32,094 nucleotides of DNA from DATAPE01 sp034667525 (GCA_034667525.1 JAXDJO010000051.1:1-32094), one strand, 5' to 3'; numbered from the stretch's first letter, positions 23,978 through 31,875 are shown. Numbers and translations: made by a program. The notes: generated from the sequence alone by a model not told the origin.

Positions 23978-24247
23978 ATGAAGAAGCCCTCACGATCGGT
24001 TTGCGCAGGAGTGGTGGCGGCGTGCATGGTGGCTGTCGGTCCGGCGTCTGCCCGCCTGGTCCACCATCAGCAGACGGACCCGTATAAGTGCATGGGTCAG
24101 CAGGTCTGGTTCTACGACTGGCATAAGGGCAGCGACGGTGCCGGGGGGTACGGATTCTGGGACGATGACGTGAAGGTGTGCCAAGGGCCGTGGAAGTTCA
24201 CCCGGCGATGGCTTCACTGGACGCGCAATCAGCTCAACGGCATCTGA
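23978..24247 (+). CDS. small secreted protein of unknown function
   Basis: An 89-residue protein with a convincing Sec signal peptide (MKKPSRSVCAGVVAACMVAVGPASA) and a 64-residue mature part rich in Trp, Tyr, Gly and His (CMGQQVWFYDWHKGSDGAGG), with two Cys that could form a disulfide. I know no family. No strong ribosome binding site precedes ATG 23978, and a longer reading frame lies antisense, so the gene call rests mainly on the signal peptide. Confidence 0.5.
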   Translation: MKKPSRSVCAGVVAACMVAVGPASARLVHHQQTDPYKCMGQQVWFYDWHKGSDGAGGYGFWDDDVKVCQGPWKFTRRWLHWTRNQLNGI

Positions 24248-24379
24248 CATCTCCGATGGTCCCGCAAGTAGCCGTATCGTGGCTCGCATGAAGGCAATCC
24301 GGTGGCGGTGTATGTGATGGGAAAGTCCATCCAGTCGCGCCGGCCCCCGCCGGACCTCCAGAACCGCTCCTTTCGCAGC

Positions 24380-25024
24380 ATGATCGAGTTCGGCACGCGG
24401 CGCACGGCCACCAGCGGGTACATGTCGTACTCCGATCGGGTTGGACCCAGCGTGATCCTTCTTCACGAGTTTTTCGGCCTTCAACAATCCTTCAAGTCGT
24501 ATGCCGACCTGCTCAACGAGCAGGGCTTCACTGTTCTTGCGCCCGATCTCTACGATGGAGAGATTGCAGATTCCGTGGATTCGGCCTCAGCCAAGGCGCG
24601 CTCGCTCGACGGCGATCGCACGATGGAAAAGATCAAAGCGGCAGCGGAACACTTGACCGAAAACTGGCATCCCAGGCTTGGAGTCGTCGGATTCTCACTG
24701 GGTGCAGGTTTTGCGATCGAGCTTGCGCAGGAGCTGCCGATCGAGGGCACCGTTCTCTATTACGGTCTCGGCGACTTCGATCCCGGGAGATGGCACGGCC
24801 CTTGCCTTGGTCACTTCGCAGAGGACGACGAGTGGGAATCCGTTGCGGATGCCGAGACGGCGTTCGATGGCTTGCGGGAAGGAGGCATCGAAGCCGAGAT
24901 GTATCTCTACCCAAAGGTCGGCCATTGGTTTGCCAACGCCGACATGCCGTCGGCTTACGACGAAACCGCCGCACAGCTTGCCTTCCAGAGAACCGTAGAG
25001 TTCTTTCAATATCACTTGTCCTAG
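24380..25024 (+). CDS. dienelactone hydrolase family protein
   Basis: A 214-residue alpha/beta hydrolase. The catalytic nucleophile lies in GVVGFSLGAG (Ser106; many relatives have Cys there), the acid is Asp149/Asp150 in HFAEDDEW, and the base is His182 in KVGHWF. The VILLHEFFGL segment with Glu30 and APDLYDGE are further DLH hallmarks. The start ATG 24380 (MIEFGTRRTATSGY) fits the family N-terminus; the frame is open upstream, but those residues do not match. The ribosome binding site is not obvious. DLHs hydrolyse lactones and small esters. The substrate is unknown. Confidence 0.9.
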   Translation: MIEFGTRRTATSGYMSYSDRVGPSVILLHEFFGLQQSFKSYADLLNEQGFTVLAPDLYDGEIADSVDSASAKARSLDGDRTMEKIKAAAEHLTENWHPRLGVVGFSLGAGFAIELAQELPIEGTVLYYGLGDFDPGRWHGPCLGHFAEDDEWESVADAETAFDGLREGGIEAEMYLYPKVGHWFANADMPSAYDETAAQLAFQRTVEFFQYHLS

Positions 25025-25025
25025 C

Positions 25026-25059
25026 AGAGAGCTTCGATCAGATCGCTTCGCGGCTCTCT
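25026..25059 (+). terminator. possible hairpin between hydrolase and MOSC genes
   Basis: AGAGAGC (25026-25032) and GCTCTCT (25053-25059) form a 7-base stem around a 20-base loop that itself contains CGATC-a-GATCG. It starts right after the hydrolase stop. No T-run follows, so it may be a processing or attenuation element rather than a full terminator. Confidence 0.4.
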
Positions 25060-25106
25060 CTCGGGCCCATATGCTTTCGACCGAGCCGGATGACGATGGG
25101 GAGGAC

Positions 25107-25583
25107 ATGGCCCTCGTAGAGCAGATCTATATCGTGGGGCAGGGCGGCCAGCCGATGCAGAGTGTCGCCCAGGTTGAAGCGCTTTCCGGAAAGGGATTGG
25201 AGGGCGACCGTTATCTGTTGCGTTCCGGCTATTGGACCGATGAGGACGAGTGTCAGGTGACCTTGATAGAGGGCGAAGCGTTGGACGAGGTCGCTGCGAG
25301 CAGCACCGTTCGGGTCGCCGAGGGCCAGCACCGGCGCAACATCGTCACCCGCGGCATCGATCTCTCAGACCTTGCCGGCAGAACCTTCGCAGTGGGCGAC
25401 GCGGTGCTGGAGTATGACCGCCCGCGGCCCCCGTGCCGCTATATCCAATCCGTTTCCGAGCCGGGCATGACCAAAGCTCTTGGCGGCGACCGCGGAGGCA
25501 TCTGCGCTCGGGTGCTCACTTCGGGAACCATCCGTGTCCACGATGAGATAGAGGTGTTCGCTGCCCGAGCTTCCGGAGATTGA
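25107..25583 (+). CDS. MOSC domain protein
   Basis: A 158-residue stand-alone MOSC (MoCo sulfurase C-terminal) protein. It has the GLEGDRYLLRSGYW segment, the QVTLIEGEALDE strand, EGQHRRNIVTRGIDLSDLAGRTFAVGDAVLE, and the conserved Cys110 in PRPPCRYIQSV, thought to carry persulfide sulfur. The C-terminal RGGICARVLTSGTIRVHD completes the domain. Start ATG 25107 has GGGGAGGAC immediately upstream. Stand-alone MOSC proteins handle sulfur for molybdenum cofactor or reduce N-hydroxylated compounds. Its 3' end overlaps the Fpg/Nei gene start by 23 bases, so the two are cotranscribed. Confidence 0.93.
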   Translation: MALVEQIYIVGQGGQPMQSVAQVEALSGKGLEGDRYLLRSGYWTDEDECQVTLIEGEALDEVAASSTVRVAEGQHRRNIVTRGIDLSDLAGRTFAVGDAVLEYDRPRPPCRYIQSVSEPGMTKALGGDRGGICARVLTSGTIRVHDEIEVFAARASGD

Positions 25584-26394
25584 AGCCTTAGCCGAACGCC
25601 TCAACGATCTCGTTGGGGGTGCGAGCCTCCAGGCGATCCTGCCTCTTCAGTTCTCGGCCGCAAAGACATTCGACATCCCGGCCTCGTCGATAGAGGGCAC
25701 CCGCCTGGCGAGGGTCGGCCGTCGGGGCAAGTACCTGATCTTCGATTTCGATGGTCCCCGTTTGCTGATCCACCTCTCGCAAGGCGGAAGGCTGGAGGTG
25801 GAAGATCCCCCGAAGAAGACCCGCCCCAAGGGTGCCGTCGTCAGATTGCTCTTCGAGTCCGCGCCTTCACTTCTCGTCCGGGAGTACGGATCTCACCGGA
25901 AGGCGGGCTGGTGGCTTCTGGCGGAAGGTGACGATGGCCCCTTGGCGCGTCTGGGGCCGGATCCATTCAGCGACGAGTTCGAAGCGTTGATCGGAAACGG
26001 TGACGACCGCCGTCACATCCACTCGATGCTGCGTGACCAACGAACCGTCGCGGGTGTCGGCCGCGGCTTCGCCGACGACATATTGCATCGCGCGCAACTG
26101 TCTCCATACGTTTCTCTCGCACGTCTGGATGCAGAAGGGCGAGCGGCTCTGGTGCGCTGTACTCGCGAGGTCCTCTCGGAGGGATTGCAGAGCGAGCGGC
26201 GAAGAAAAGGAGGGCTTCCTACCAAGCTGGGGGAGAGGTTCGCGATCCACGGCCGGGCGGGACGACCCTGCCCCCGCTGCGGTGAGGACATCAGGCGTGT
26301 CTCCTTCGAGGATTACGAGATCGCATACTGTCCGGCGTGCCAGACGGGCGGAAAGATCCTCGCCGACCGGCGGATGTCGCGCATCATCCGATGA
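25561..26394 (+). CDS. Fpg/Nei family DNA glycosylase with CTG start codon
   Basis: A 277-residue base-excision repair glycosylase/AP lyase of a divergent subfamily. The true N-terminus, MPELPEIEAL, can only begin at CTG 25561: a TAG stop lies at 25549-25551 in frame, with no ATG, GTG or TTG between. Pro2 (nucleophile) and Glu3 are then in place, and Lys57 (GRRGKYL) sits where the family's catalytic Lys is found. GAGGTG at 25551-25556 is a fitting ribosome binding site. The helix-two-turn-helix DQRTVAGVGRGFADDIL carries Arg168 where Asn is usual, and the zinc finger (Cys237, 240, 257, 260) lacks the canonical Arg, having Tyr/Glu instead. These changes occur together with intact folds, so I infer a specialised subfamily. 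Confidence 0.92.
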   Translation: MPELPEIEALAERLNDLVGGASLQAILPLQFSAAKTFDIPASSIEGTRLARVGRRGKYLIFDFDGPRLLIHLSQGGRLEVEDPPKKTRPKGAVVRLLFESAPSLLVREYGSHRKAGWWLLAEGDDGPLARLGPDPFSDEFEALIGNGDDRRHIHSMLRDQRTVAGVGRGFADDILHRAQLSPYVSLARLDAEGRAALVRCTREVLSEGLQSERRRKGGLPTKLGERFAIHGRAGRPCPRCGEDIRRVSFEDYEIAYCPACQTGGKILADRRMSRIIR

Positions 26395-26458
26395 TTCGAG
26401 CTTCCGTCGGCACCTGCCGGGAGCCGGCGAAGACTCGACGACCTAACGAGGAGCGGGT

Positions 26459-27190
26459 GTGAGCCACCAACCAAGAGAAACCTTCCAAGCCGCCGTCGAT
26501 GAAGGCCAACGACGGTTGGAGCGGAAGACGCCGGAGCTCCTGGCGACGGGAGCGGTTGGCGGCATCGATGTTGGGACGGGGGTTCTGGCCCTGCTGGTGG
26601 TGAAGCAGGCCACGGGGAACGATCTCCTGGCGGCGCTTGCCTTCTCGATCGGTTTCATCGCACTCACCCTCGCCGGCAGCGAGCTGTTCACCGAGAACTT
26701 CCTGGTTCCGGTGGTGGCAGTCGCGGCAGGGAGGTCGCAGCTGCGATCCATGGCCCGGTTATGGGCCGGCACCCTGATCAGCAATCTAGTTGGGGGCTGG
26801 GTGGTGATGGGGATCGTGATGGTGGCATTTCCCAAGCTGAACCCGGTTGCCGTCGAAGTCGGCAGCACGTATCCGAAGCTAGGCATCGGGTCGGTCTCCT
26901 TCGCGGGCGCCGTTTTGGGCGGTGTCGTCATCACCCTCATGACATGGATGGAGCAGGGAACGCAGTCGGTTCCGGCAAAGCTGCTCTGCGCCATAGTTGC
27001 GGCGTTCTTGCTGGCCGCGGCTCCCTTGAATCACGTGATCGTTGTATCCCTCGAGATGTTCGCGGCGCTCCAGGCGGGAGCACATTTTGGCTACCTGGAT
27101 TGGTTGGGGACAAGCGCCTGGTTCGGCCTGGGCAACATCATTGGAGGGGTCGGGCTGGTCACGGTGCTTCGGCTGGTTCAGGTCAGATAG
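26459..27190 (+). CDS. formate/nitrite transporter (FNT) family channel
   Basis: A 243-residue membrane protein with six hydrophobic segments. Family marks are GSELFTENFLVPVVAV (the omega-loop region after helix 2), the NLVGGWVVM repeat, and NHVIVVSLEMFAAL and NIIGGVGLVTVLRL near the end, equivalent to the FNT N-x-x-G-G elements. Start GTG 26459 has ACGAGGAGCGG upstream. FNT proteins form pentameric channels for formate, nitrite, hydrosulfide or small acids. The selectivity residues cannot be judged by eye, and several stand-alone actinobacterial members are uncharacterised. It follows the glycosylase gene after 64 bases. Confidence 0.9.
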   Translation: MSHQPRETFQAAVDEGQRRLERKTPELLATGAVGGIDVGTGVLALLVVKQATGNDLLAALAFSIGFIALTLAGSELFTENFLVPVVAVAAGRSQLRSMARLWAGTLISNLVGGWVVMGIVMVAFPKLNPVAVEVGSTYPKLGIGSVSFAGAVLGGVVITLMTWMEQGTQSVPAKLLCAIVAAFLLAAAPLNHVIVVSLEMFAALQAGAHFGYLDWLGTSAWFGLGNIIGGVGLVTVLRLVQVR

Positions 27191-27204
27191 TTGAAGGGAT
27201 GACT

Positions 27205-27237
27205 CCCCACGCGGGAGTGGGGTTGTCAGCGGACAAC
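27205..27237 (+). terminator. tandem hairpins after FNT gene
   Basis: CCCCAC-gcggga-GTGGGG (27205-27222) is directly followed by GTTGTC-agcg-GACAAC (27222-27237) and then AAATCTGTTT. Two adjacent perfect 6-base stems 15 bases after the FNT stop suggest a terminator for the upstream run. Confidence 0.6.
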
Positions 27238-27254
27238 AAATCTGTTTGAGTGGA

Positions 27255-27461
27255 GTGGAGCTTCATCCGAAGCTGGACGCGCCGACATGGGCGCGTAAAA
27301 GGAGGCGATGTTGATGATATCGAGAGGCTCGGTCAACTAACAGCCGAAGACTGCCCTGCAGTCATGCTTCATCCATCGCCTGAACCAAGCGGACCCTTCT
27401 GCGAGCGCTAGCGCGCGACCGGGGAGATCGCTCGATCCCAGGCCCCCACAACGACTACAAA
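27255..27461 (+). promoter_or_regulatory. structured leader upstream of rsgA with a 10-residue open frame
   Basis: This leader holds several hairpins in series: GCTTC-atcc-GAAGC at about 27259-27274, CGCGCC-gacatg-GGCGCG at about 27278-27295 and GACTGC-cct-GCAGTC (27349-27363). Between the second and third is a consensus ribosome binding site, AAAAGGAGG (27297-27305), followed by ATG 27308 or 27314 and a frame of 10 codons (MLMISRGSVN) ending at TAA 27338-27340. This is the layout of a leader-peptide attenuator or a small-protein gene, but no such element is known to me ahead of rsgA. Confidence 0.45.
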
Positions 27462-27476
27462 ATGGAGGCATCAGCG

Positions 27477-28550
27477 TTGATCTCAGAGATCACTTTGCAA
27501 GACCTCGGATGGGATCCTTACTTCGAGGCCATGTTCGAGCCATATACCCGTGACGGATTCTTGCCGGCGCGCGTCGGGGTGCAGCATCGCGGCGCCTACC
27601 TCGTTCTGACCCAAGCTGGCGAGGTGCCGGCCGAGCTTTCAGGCAGGTTGCGCCACGAAGCATCTGCGGTGTCTGAGCTTCCGGCACCAGGAGACTGGGT
27701 GGCGGTCAAGCCCGTTCCGAACGAGAACAAGCTCGTTATCCACGCGGTTCTAACGCGACGAAGCAAGTTTTCAAGAAAGGTCGCCGGAACCGAGACCGAA
27801 GAGCAAGTGCTGGCGGCGAACGTCGACACGCTGTTCTTGATCAATGCTCTTGATTCAGATCCCAATCTCAGGCGGATCGAGCGCTATCTCACGCTCGCCT
27901 GGGAGAGCGGTGCCGTCCCCGTGATCGTTCTGAGCAAGACCGACCTATGCGAGGACGTGGCGGCAGCCCGGGAAAGAGTCGAAGAGATAGCGGTCGGTGT
28001 CGACATCCACATGACCAGCAGCGTGACCGGCGAGGGGATCGATCAGCTCCTGTCCTATCTGCAAGGGGGACGTACCGTCGCGGTGCTGGGCTCTTCGGGC
28101 GCTGGGAAATCGACGCTCATAAACCACCTCATCGGCGAGGAGCGCATGGCAACCCAAGAGATAAGGAGCGACGGCAAGGGGCGCCACACGACTTCTCATC
28201 GCGAATTGATACTGGCCCCCGCCGGTGGGCTGATCCTGGATACGCCTGGTATGCGTGAGCTACAGCTGTGGGGAGCCGACGAAGGCATCGATCAGGCCTT
28301 TCAGGACATCGCCGACCTGGCTTCAGAGTGTCGTTTCAGAGATTGCAATCACGAAGGCGAGCCCGGTTGCGCGGTGCTCGCTGCGGCAGCGGATGGCTCC
28401 TTGCCGGCCGACCGGCTCGACAGCTACCGCAAGCTGCAACGAGAGTTGCAGGCACTCGAGATCAAGCAGGACAAGAGAGCAGCTTCGGAGCGGCGTCGCA
28501 AGATGCGGTCGGAGGCGAAAAGCAGACGAAAGCCTGTGTGGACGAAGTGA
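27477..28550 (+). CDS. rsgA: ribosome small-subunit-dependent GTPase A
   Basis: A circularly permuted GTPase that helps mature the 30S subunit. Counting from the upstream ATG at 27462 (362 residues), it has an OB-fold domain to about 105, G4 SKTD (158-161), G1 GSSGAGKST (210-218), G3 DTPG (260-263) and a zinc knuckle (Cys290, Cys295, His297, Cys303 in CRFRDCNHEGEPGC). A basic tail rich in Lys and Arg closes it. I prefer TTG 27477 as start, because GGAGG (27465-27469) lies 7 bases upstream and ATG 27462 has no ribosome binding site. Homology (LQDLGW) begins after both. The order of G-motifs (G4 before G1) is diagnostic. Confidence 0.95.
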   Translation: MISEITLQDLGWDPYFEAMFEPYTRDGFLPARVGVQHRGAYLVLTQAGEVPAELSGRLRHEASAVSELPAPGDWVAVKPVPNENKLVIHAVLTRRSKFSRKVAGTETEEQVLAANVDTLFLINALDSDPNLRRIERYLTLAWESGAVPVIVLSKTDLCEDVAAARERVEEIAVGVDIHMTSSVTGEGIDQLLSYLQGGRTVAVLGSSGAGKSTLINHLIGEERMATQEIRSDGKGRHTTSHRELILAPAGGLILDTPGMRELQLWGADEGIDQAFQDIADLASECRFRDCNHEGEPGCAVLAAAADGSLPADRLDSYRKLQRELQALEIKQDKRAASERRRKMRSEAKSRRKPVWTK

Positions 28551-28574
28551 GGTCTTGGCAGGATGACGGCGAGA

Positions 28575-30011
28575 TCACCCGTCGACGAGGAGTGACTGTA
28601 CCGGGCCGAGCAGTCTCTTGCTGCGCTTGGACAGATGGGGAAGAGCCACCAAGCGGTGGGTCAGAGGCTGATCTGCCTCGAACCGGCGCATCTGCTCTGC
28701 GGCAAGCGGCTTCCATACGTTGTCGATGAGCTCGGCCGGTTCGCCTGCCACTTCATCGAGGTTCCTCTCGAGGTGTTCGGCCCACAGCCGCAGGCGGGTT
28801 TTCCTCGCCAGCTCGGGGTCGCAGGTGACCACATTAACTTCTGAGTCATTGAACAGCGAATGCTCGTTGAGGTTGGCGGAGCCGATAGTCAACCAGTGAT
28901 CATCGACGATCCCGATCTTGGCATGGATATATATGCGCTCGGGAGCCCCCGGTCCCCGCGCGTACAACGTGCATGCGAGCAAGCGACCGGCGTCGTCCGC
29001 TTCATCAAGTACCGCCAGTTCTCCGATCGTGTCGTCGTAGCCGGTGTTGGGTTTTGAAGGCAGGATCACAACCAGCCTGAAGTCTTCGTGCGGCGGGTTC
29101 CGCAGCTTGTCGCTGAGGATCTCGACTATCTCGGGCGACCAGAGGTACTGGTTCTCGAGATAGATGAGCCTCTGGGCCGACTCGAAGGCGCGCGCGTAGG
29201 CCTCCAGGATCCTGAAGTCGCCTCTGGGCACCGCTCCATAGATGTGCTCAGGGATCGTGCGGACGAGTTGTGCTTCGATGCCACCGTGCTCTTCGGGTGT
29301 GCCGGGCTCCGGGAGCAACTCATCGGTCACCTCGTGCCACCGCATCCTGAAGTGCCTCGCGACGTCGGCAACTATCGGGCCACGCAGCAAAGTGGTGGCG
29401 TCGTGCCAGCCGATGCCATCCCTCAAGGGATGGGCGGAGCTGTCGTACCTGTCACCCTTGAGGTCGGTTGCGTCGATGCCGCCGACGAAGGCGACGCGAT
29501 CGTCGATCGCGGCAACTTTCTCATGATGGCAGTGGAGGGGCCGCTCCCTGGAATCGAGTGCAACGTGAACGCCGGCCGCCTCGAACCTTTCCGCGATCTT
29601 TCGGATGGCGGGCCGTCCGGTGAGGCCGACCGGCGACGGCGCGCCGGCCCATAACAGGACTCTTACCTCCACCCGAGAGGCAGCCTCCCGCAAGAGATCC
29701 TGTAGCTGGAGTCGCTCGGGCCCCCTCTCGATCTCGAACTCCGGATCCACATGCCATCCGGTGACGTGGATGTGAGATCTGGCGGCCCTTATCTCCTCGA
29801 CGATCCTCGGCATGGCCTCAGCCCCGTCGATGAGAACCTCTACCGAATTGCCCTTCCGGGGCGGCGGTTCCCCGGTGGCCCACCAACCGCTACCGGGGCG
29901 GAGCGCATGCTCCCAGCCGATCTTGCGCAATCGTCTGGTGTGATGGTTGCAGACCACATGGTCGAGCCGGTCTCCGAGCCGCTTGTCGAGGCCATATAGG
30001 AAGTCCTTCAC
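28575..30011 (-). CDS. phospholipase D/cardiolipin-synthase-like protein with two HKD motifs
   Basis: A 478-residue protein. Two complete catalytic motifs are present: HEKVAAID (His163, Lys165, Asp170) and HAKIGIVD (His363, Lys365, Asp370), each followed by the usual GG or GSAN segments (AFVGGIDATD, GSANLNEHS). It lacks membrane helices and a signal peptide, unlike classical cardiolipin synthases, so it is probably a cytosolic or peripheral phosphodiesterase. Lipid transfer or hydrolysis is the likeliest activity. The start GTG 30011 overlaps the stop of the preceding PLD gene (GTGA), so the two are translationally coupled and may act together. It is convergent with rsgA, with 24 bases between. 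Confidence 0.92.
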   Translation of the reverse strand: MKDFLYGLDKRLGDRLDHVVCNHHTRRLRKIGWEHALRPGSGWWATGEPPPRKGNSVEVLIDGAEAMPRIVEEIRAARSHIHVTGWHVDPEFEIERGPERLQLQDLLREAASRVEVRVLLWAGAPSPVGLTGRPAIRKIAERFEAAGVHVALDSRERPLHCHHEKVAAIDDRVAFVGGIDATDLKGDRYDSSAHPLRDGIGWHDATTLLRGPIVADVARHFRMRWHEVTDELLPEPGTPEEHGGIEAQLVRTIPEHIYGAVPRGDFRILEAYARAFESAQRLIYLENQYLWSPEIVEILSDKLRNPPHEDFRLVVILPSKPNTGYDDTIGELAVLDEADDAGRLLACTLYARGPGAPERIYIHAKIGIVDDHWLTIGSANLNEHSLFNDSEVNVVTCDPELARKTRLRLWAEHLERNLDEVAGEPAELIDNVWKPLAAEQMRRFEADQPLTHRLVALPHLSKRSKRLLGPVQSLLVDG

Positions 30012-31051
30012 GGCTCGAGCACCAGGGGTGGATAGCGGTCGCGGACACTATCTATATAGGAGGCGAATTCGGCCGCAAGGCGAGGCGAGGCGATCTCCAG
30101 CACGTTCTCAGCATTCTCCTCGCCAGAGTGCGACAGGTTGTAGCTGCCGACGAATACGGTGTCGTCGCACACCGTTACCTTCGCGTGCATGTAGTCATGA
30201 GTGGACCCAGGTGCGTAAGGGGTCGACCGTTTGCCACTCACCGAAGTGAGTTTGGCCAAGCTTCGGATCGCGGGTATCTTCCACGACGCCGCGGCATCTG
30301 ATTGCCATTGGCGCAAAACCTCCTGCATCTGGGTGCCGTCGCACGCCACTCCGAGGTCGACCTTGCGGTCTGCGGCGACATCCACCAACGTGCCGAGCAC
30401 CTGGCCTGCGGTGATGACCGGCGAGCAGATCCTGATCCTGCGTTCGGCGTGAACGATCGCTCCAGCGATCCTGTAGACGAGGTGTTTGCCGCCTTTGGGA
30501 CAGAACCATGGATGCACCGTCTCGTCACCAACCTTCAATTCCGGGGCGTGATTGAAGCCGGTGCCGTCCACTTGGCCCCCGCTCCACAGTTGCTCGAAGT
30601 CCTCCCGGAAGCAATCGGCGACCTCTTTCGAATCCACCAGCACGATCACGTTTTCCTCGCGAGTCCATGAATCGTCGGTCCAGTTGGTGGAGCCGCTCCA
30701 TACCGATTCACGGTCGCGTACCACGAACTTCTGGTGCATCAGATCAGGATTGCCCGGTATAGCGCGAACGGGAACGCCCAAAGAGTGCACTACCGCTTCA
30801 TCGGTGCGGGAAGGGGGGGGAACCGGGATGGGGCCGTCGTGCTCGACGTTGTAGACGAGCCGGACCTGTACGCTCCGAGAGAGGGCTCGCTTCACCGCAT
30901 CCAACAACGGTTGTGCGACCGCATCCGACAACGCCAGGTCGTAGATAGCTATCTCGAGAGATGATTTCGCTGCGTCGATGAAGTCGATGAGCCACGTCCG
31001 GACATCCTCGGCCTTCTGCTTTCCATCGCCGAGCGTGTGGATGTCGATCAC
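30008..31051 (-). CDS. phospholipase D-like protein with two HKD motifs
   Basis: A 347-residue protein distinct from its neighbour. Its HKD motifs are HQKFVVRD (His106, Lys108, Asp113) with GSTNWTD after it, and HAKVTVCD (His289, Lys291, Asp296) with GSYNLSHSGEENAENV. The MHQKF/GSTNWT form is close to that of Nuc-type endonucleases and mitochondrial PLD-like proteins, so nuclease or phosphatidyl activity are both possible. There is no signal peptide or membrane helix. It starts at GTG 31051 with only a weak ribosome binding site, 37 bases after the LOG-family gene, and overlaps the next PLD gene by 4 bases. Confidence 0.9.
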   Translation of the reverse strand: MIDIHTLGDGKQKAEDVRTWLIDFIDAAKSSLEIAIYDLALSDAVAQPLLDAVKRALSRSVQVRLVYNVEHDGPIPVPPPSRTDEAVVHSLGVPVRAIPGNPDLMHQKFVVRDRESVWSGSTNWTDDSWTREENVIVLVDSKEVADCFREDFEQLWSGGQVDGTGFNHAPELKVGDETVHPWFCPKGGKHLVYRIAGAIVHAERRIRICSPVITAGQVLGTLVDVAADRKVDLGVACDGTQMQEVLRQWQSDAAASWKIPAIRSLAKLTSVSGKRSTPYAPGSTHDYMHAKVTVCDDTVFVGSYNLSHSGEENAENVLEIASPRLAAEFASYIDSVRDRYPPLVLEP

Positions 31052-31088
31052 CGGCCATCACTTCTGTGCGGCCGGAGTTGTTGGTTCG

Positions 31089-31853
31089 TCACCGTTTGCC
31101 TGGTTCCTTTCGCCCGAGAACCTCTTGGATGTGGTGCACCACCGATATGGGATCGTCGCTGACCGTAAAGATGTCGAGATCGTTTGGTCCTACCTTGCCT
31201 TCCCCCAGTAAACGCTCCCGTAACCATGCCAGCAATCCGCTCCAGTAGTCGGAGCCGAACAGGACGACGGGGAAATGAAGCACCTTGCCCGTTTGGATCA
31301 ACGTCAGTGACTCGAACAGCTCATCGAGTGTGCCGAATCCTCCTGGAAACACCACAAAGCCCTCGGCGTATTTCACGAACATCGTTTTGCGAACGAAGAA
31401 GTGTTCGAAATCGATGGCGATGTCGACGTACGGGTTGGTCGCCTGCTCGAAGGGCAAGTCGATATTGCAGCCGACAGAGACGCCGCCTGCTTCCTGGGCA
31501 CCTCGGTTCGCAGCTTCCATGATGCCGGGCCCCCCGCCGGTGATCACTGCCAGTCCGGCGGACGCGATCTCTGCCCCGACCTGACGGGCGGACGCATACA
31601 TCGGGTCGTCCTGCGCTATCCGTGCGGAGCCGAAGACGCTGATCGCTGGAGGGATCTCGGCCAGCGCATCGAAACCGTCGACGAACTCAGACAGGATCCG
31701 CAGCACCCTCCAGGGATCCGACGCCAAGAACGAAGTAGGGGGCCGCTCGAGGAACATCGAATCTTCGGTAACGCCGGCGGGGCGCTTGTTCGCCACCCGG
31801 CCATGGCGGTTGCGATCAGTTACTGCCGATCTTGTAAACCGGTCGTCCGCCAC
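31089..31853 (-). CDS. LOG family (TIGR00730-type) Rossmann-fold protein
   Basis: A 254-residue protein with the two LOG motifs: GGGPGIMEAANRG (about 106-118) and PGGFGTLDELFE (about 170-181). LOG proteins hydrolyse nucleoside 5'-monophosphates to the base and ribose 5-phosphate, as in cytokinin activation; many bacterial ones are of unknown physiological role. The N-terminal 65 residues (basic, then SDPWRVLRILSEFVDGFDALAEIPPA) belong to the longer type of the family. The start is GTG 31853 with a poor ribosome binding site; ATG at 31757 (MFLERPPTSF) is an alternative. It lies between DUF2905 and the two PLD genes, all leftward with short gaps. Confidence 0.9.
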   Translation of the reverse strand: MADDRFTRSAVTDRNRHGRVANKRPAGVTEDSMFLERPPTSFLASDPWRVLRILSEFVDGFDALAEIPPAISVFGSARIAQDDPMYASARQVGAEIASAGLAVITGGGPGIMEAANRGAQEAGGVSVGCNIDLPFEQATNPYVDIAIDFEHFFVRKTMFVKYAEGFVVFPGGFGTLDELFESLTLIQTGKVLHFPVVLFGSDYWSGLLAWLRERLLGEGKVGPNDLDIFTVSDDPISVVHHIQEVLGRKEPGKR

Positions 31854-31875
31854 CGCTCGACCCTAAACGGGCCTA

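Noticed and set aside
28575..31853. Anti-phage defence system built from PLD and LOG/SLOG proteins
   Set aside because: The LOG protein has the ordinary enzyme motifs, no helicase, sensor or cyclase is nearby, and the context (rsgA, DUF2905) looks like housekeeping.
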